The position numbers and the translations under genes were made by a program. The notes under the pieces are model-generated. The model was not told the origin of the DNA. It did no database searches and saw only the letters and a program-made list of their open reading frames with translations. Below, piece after piece: positions 32,199 to 34,030 of a stretch of 34,030 nt of DNA. How positions within the stretch are numbered: position 1 is the first letter of the stretch; each line of letters opens with the position of its first letter. The DNA comes from Dorea sp. (GTDB taxonomy: Bacteria; Bacillota; Clostridia; Lachnospirales; Lachnospiraceae), in contig JALEKG010000016.1 in NCBI GenBank assembly GCA_022769185.1, positions 1-34,030 of the forward strand, given 5' to 3'.

Positions 32199-32879
32199 AT
32201 GAAGAAAGCTATTTTGGCAACAAAAGTCGGAATGACTCAGATCTTCAACGAAGACGGAACACTGACTCCGGTAACAGTTCTTCAGGCTGGTCCTTGTGTA
32301 GTAACACAGATCAAGACGGTAGAGAACGATGGTTATGAAGCAGTTCAGGTTGGATTCGTTGACAAGAAGGACAAAATTGTTAACAAAGACAAGAGCGGTA
32401 AGAAAGAAATCGTTCATCGTCATGGTGTAACAAAAGCAGAGCAGGGACATTTTGCAAAAGCTGGTGTTACAGGAAAGAGATATGTAAGAGAGTTTAAATT
32501 TGAAAATGTCAGTGATTATACACTGGGACAGGAAATCAAGGTAGACTCTTTTGTAGCAGGTGACAAGATTGATGCAACTGCAATTTCTAAAGGAAAAGGA
32601 TTCCAGGGTGCGATCAAACGTCATAATCAGAGCAGAGGACCTATGACTCATGGTTCCAAATACCATCGTCATGCTGGTTCCAATGGTGCATGTTCTGATC
32701 CGAGTAAAGTATTCAAGGGAAAACACATGCCAGGACACATGGGAAGCAAGAAGATCACAATCCAGAACTTGGAAGTTGTACGCGTGGATGCTGAGAATAA
32801 TTTACTTCTGGTAAAAGGTTCAGTACCGGGACCGAAGAAATCTTTAGTAACTATTAAAGAAGCAGTAAAAGCTAACTAG
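32199..32879 (+). CDS. rplC: 50S ribosomal protein L3
   Basis: 226 aa. It begins [20 protein letters not shown], and the central loop [20 protein letters not shown] reaches toward the peptidyl transferase centre. The start at 32199 has SD AGGAGG; the in-frame TTG at 32151 is not used. Second gene of the operon. Confidence 0.98.
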   Translation: MKKAILATKVGMTQIFNEDGTLTPVTVLQAGPCVVTQIKTVENDGYEAVQVGFVDKKDKIVNKDKSGKKEIVHRHGVTKAEQGHFAKAGVTGKRYVREFKFENVSDYTLGQEIKVDSFVAGDKIDATAISKGKGFQGAIKRHNQSRGPMTHGSKYHRHAGSNGACSDPSKVFKGKHMPGHMGSKKITIQNLEVVRVDAENNLLLVKGSVPGPKKSLVTIKEAVKAN

Positions 32880-32908
32880 GATTTGGCGAAGGAAGGAGGA
32901 CACTTAAG

Positions 32909-33529
32909 ATGGCTAACGTATCTGTTTATAATATCGAAGGCAAAGAAGTTGGTACAATCGATTTAAGCGATGCGGTATTTGGTGTTGAGGTTAATGAACA
33001 TCTTGTACACATGGCAGTTGTAAACCAGCTTGCAAATAACCGTCAGGGAACGCAGAAAGCAAAGACACGTTCTGAAGTATCTGGTGGCGGAAGAAAACCA
33101 TGGAGACAGAAAGGAACTGGTCACGCAAGACAAGGTTCAACAAGAGCTCCACAGTGGACAGGCGGTGGAGTTGTATTTGCTCCAGTACCGAGAGATTACT
33201 CTTTCAAAATGAATAAGAAAGAGAAGAGAGCGGCTCTTAAGTCTGCACTCAGCGCAAAGGTTGAAGAAAAGAAATTTATCGTTATTGACGAAATTAAATT
33301 TGATGAGATCAAAACAAAGAACTTTGCAAATATTCTTAAGAACTTAGACGTATCTAAAGCATTAGTAGTATTAGAGGATGACAACACAAACGCAGAATTG
33401 TCAGCAAAGAACATCGAAGGCGTTAAGACAGCTAAAGCTAATACAATCAATGTGTACGATATCTTAAAATACAACACAGTAATCGCAACGAAAGCTGTTG
33501 TTGCTAATATCGAGGAGGTGTACGCATAA
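32909..33529 (+). CDS. rplD: 50S ribosomal protein L4
   Basis: 206 aa. The loop TRSEVSGGGRKPWRQKGTG that lines the exit tunnel and the globular body are intact. In other bacteria L4 feeds back on S10-operon expression, so it is the main candidate ligand for the leader at 31578. The stop overlaps the rplW start (TAATG). Confidence 0.98.
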   Translation: MANVSVYNIEGKEVGTIDLSDAVFGVEVNEHLVHMAVVNQLANNRQGTQKAKTRSEVSGGGRKPWRQKGTGHARQGSTRAPQWTGGGVVFAPVPRDYSFKMNKKEKRAALKSALSAKVEEKKFIVIDEIKFDEIKTKNFANILKNLDVSKALVVLEDDNTNAELSAKNIEGVKTAKANTINVYDILKYNTVIATKAVVANIEEVYA

Positions 33530-33834
33530 TGGCAAACGTTCAGTATTATGATGTAATCCTTAAACCAGTAGTAACAGAGAAAACAATGGAGCTGATGGGA
33601 GAAAAGAAATATACTTTCTTGGTTCATCCACAGGCAACAAAGTCACAGATTAAAGAAGCTGTTGAGAAGATGTTCAACGGAACAAAGGTTGAAAAAGTTA
33701 ACACTATGAACTGTGATGGAAAGAAGAAAAGAGTTCGTGGAACAATGCAGTTTGGCAAAACGGCTAAAACAAAGAAGGCAATTGTGCAGTTGACAGAAGA
33801 CAGCGCAGATATCGAAATCTTCCAGGGACTGTAA
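33529..33834 (+). CDS. rplW: 50S ribosomal protein L23
   Basis: 101 aa. It begins MANVQYYDVILKPVVTEKTM and has the VEKMFNGTKVEKVNTMNCDGKK segment and the loop KRVRGTMQFGKTAKTKKA. It lies at the tunnel exit and docks trigger factor and SRP. Translationally coupled to rplD by a 1-nt overlap. Confidence 0.98.
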   Translation: MANVQYYDVILKPVVTEKTMELMGEKKYTFLVHPQATKSQIKEAVEKMFNGTKVEKVNTMNCDGKKKRVRGTMQFGKTAKTKKAIVQLTEDSADIEIFQGL

Positions 33835-33894
33835 GATTTCAAAGCATACGGATAGAAACCGTGACAATAAACAGGATTGAAAGGAGAAGCAATC

Positions 33895-34030
33895 ATGGGA
33901 ATTAAAACATACCGCCCATATACGCCTTCCAGAAGACAGATGACTGGTTCTGATTTCTCAGAAATCACAAAAACAACACCAGAGAAGTCTTTGTTAGCTC
34001 CGAAGAGCAGACAGGCAGGACGTAATAATC
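33895..34030 (+). CDS. rplB: 50S ribosomal protein L2, cut by window end
   Basis: Only the first 45 residues are present ([20 protein letters not shown]), with SD AAAGGAG. The sequence matches the N terminus of L2, and the order rpsJ-rplC-rplD-rplW-rplB is the standard one. Confidence 0.96.
   Translation, partial: MGIKTYRPYTPSRRQMTGSDFSEITKTTPEKSLLAPKSRQAGRNN

Overview
The window looks like chromosome of an anaerobic, low-GC Clostridia, most likely Lachnospiraceae. The evidence is the codon and base composition, strong AGGAGG-type ribosome binding sites, consensus SigA promoters, a standard S10 ribosomal operon, and a Stickland-type D-proline reductase (prd) cluster with full selenocysteine machinery. 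The species is not identified.

Layout. (1) 1-1238: the end of a sigma-70-like gene cut by the window edge, a tRNA-Gly(CCC) on the minus strand, and a gap holding about five degenerate 52-bp tandem repeats. (2) 1239-9625: housekeeping and membrane genes. These are a MacB-like ABC exporter operon with a NEW3/CARDB-like extracytoplasmic protein, a small conserved hypothetical, a PTS EIIC-like membrane protein, a corrinoid adenosyltransferase, a small alarmone synthetase, a YitT-family protein and a PHP phosphoesterase. (3) 9661-18917: the selenium block. It runs yedF, selD (itself a selenoprotein with an in-frame UGA), selA, selB, a LysR regulator, a cysteine desulfurase/selenocysteine lyase-like enzyme, the YedE selenium transporter candidate, a TusA-like protein and a DUF3343 Se/S-carrier-like protein. 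(4) 18978-27274: a TetR regulator and prdF on the minus strand, then a divergent control region containing tRNA-Sec(UCA), then prdC, prdA, a 98-aa linker gene, prdB (in-frame UGA), and prdD-prdE from their own promoter. (5) 27292-31380: a putative 0.3-kb non-coding RNA on the minus strand, a TauE/SafE permease with a structured leader, a YcxB-like membrane protein, a LysR regulator and a short YczE-like membrane protein. (6) 31543-34030: the S10 operon with a structured leader, rpsJ-rplC-rplD-rplW-rplB (cut).

How it fits together. Selenium is taken up or handled by YedE, YedF, TusA, DUF3343 and the desulfurase. SelD makes selenophosphate, SelA charges tRNA-Sec, and SelB delivers it at UGA codons followed by SECIS hairpins. 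The selenoproteins visible here are SelD and PrdB. PrdF racemises L-proline to D-proline. PrdA (pyruvoyl enzyme) and PrdB (selenoprotein) reduce it to 5-aminovalerate, with PrdC probably supplying electrons. About 17.6 kb therefore carries both the ability to make selenocysteine and a major enzyme that needs it.

The least explained signals are the ncRNA with its own consensus promoter and terminator (27292-27622), two identical palindromes flanking tRNA-Sec and facing prdF and prdC, the 64-bp imperfect palindrome between them, the structured leader of the TauE/SafE gene, and the tandem repeats near the left end.
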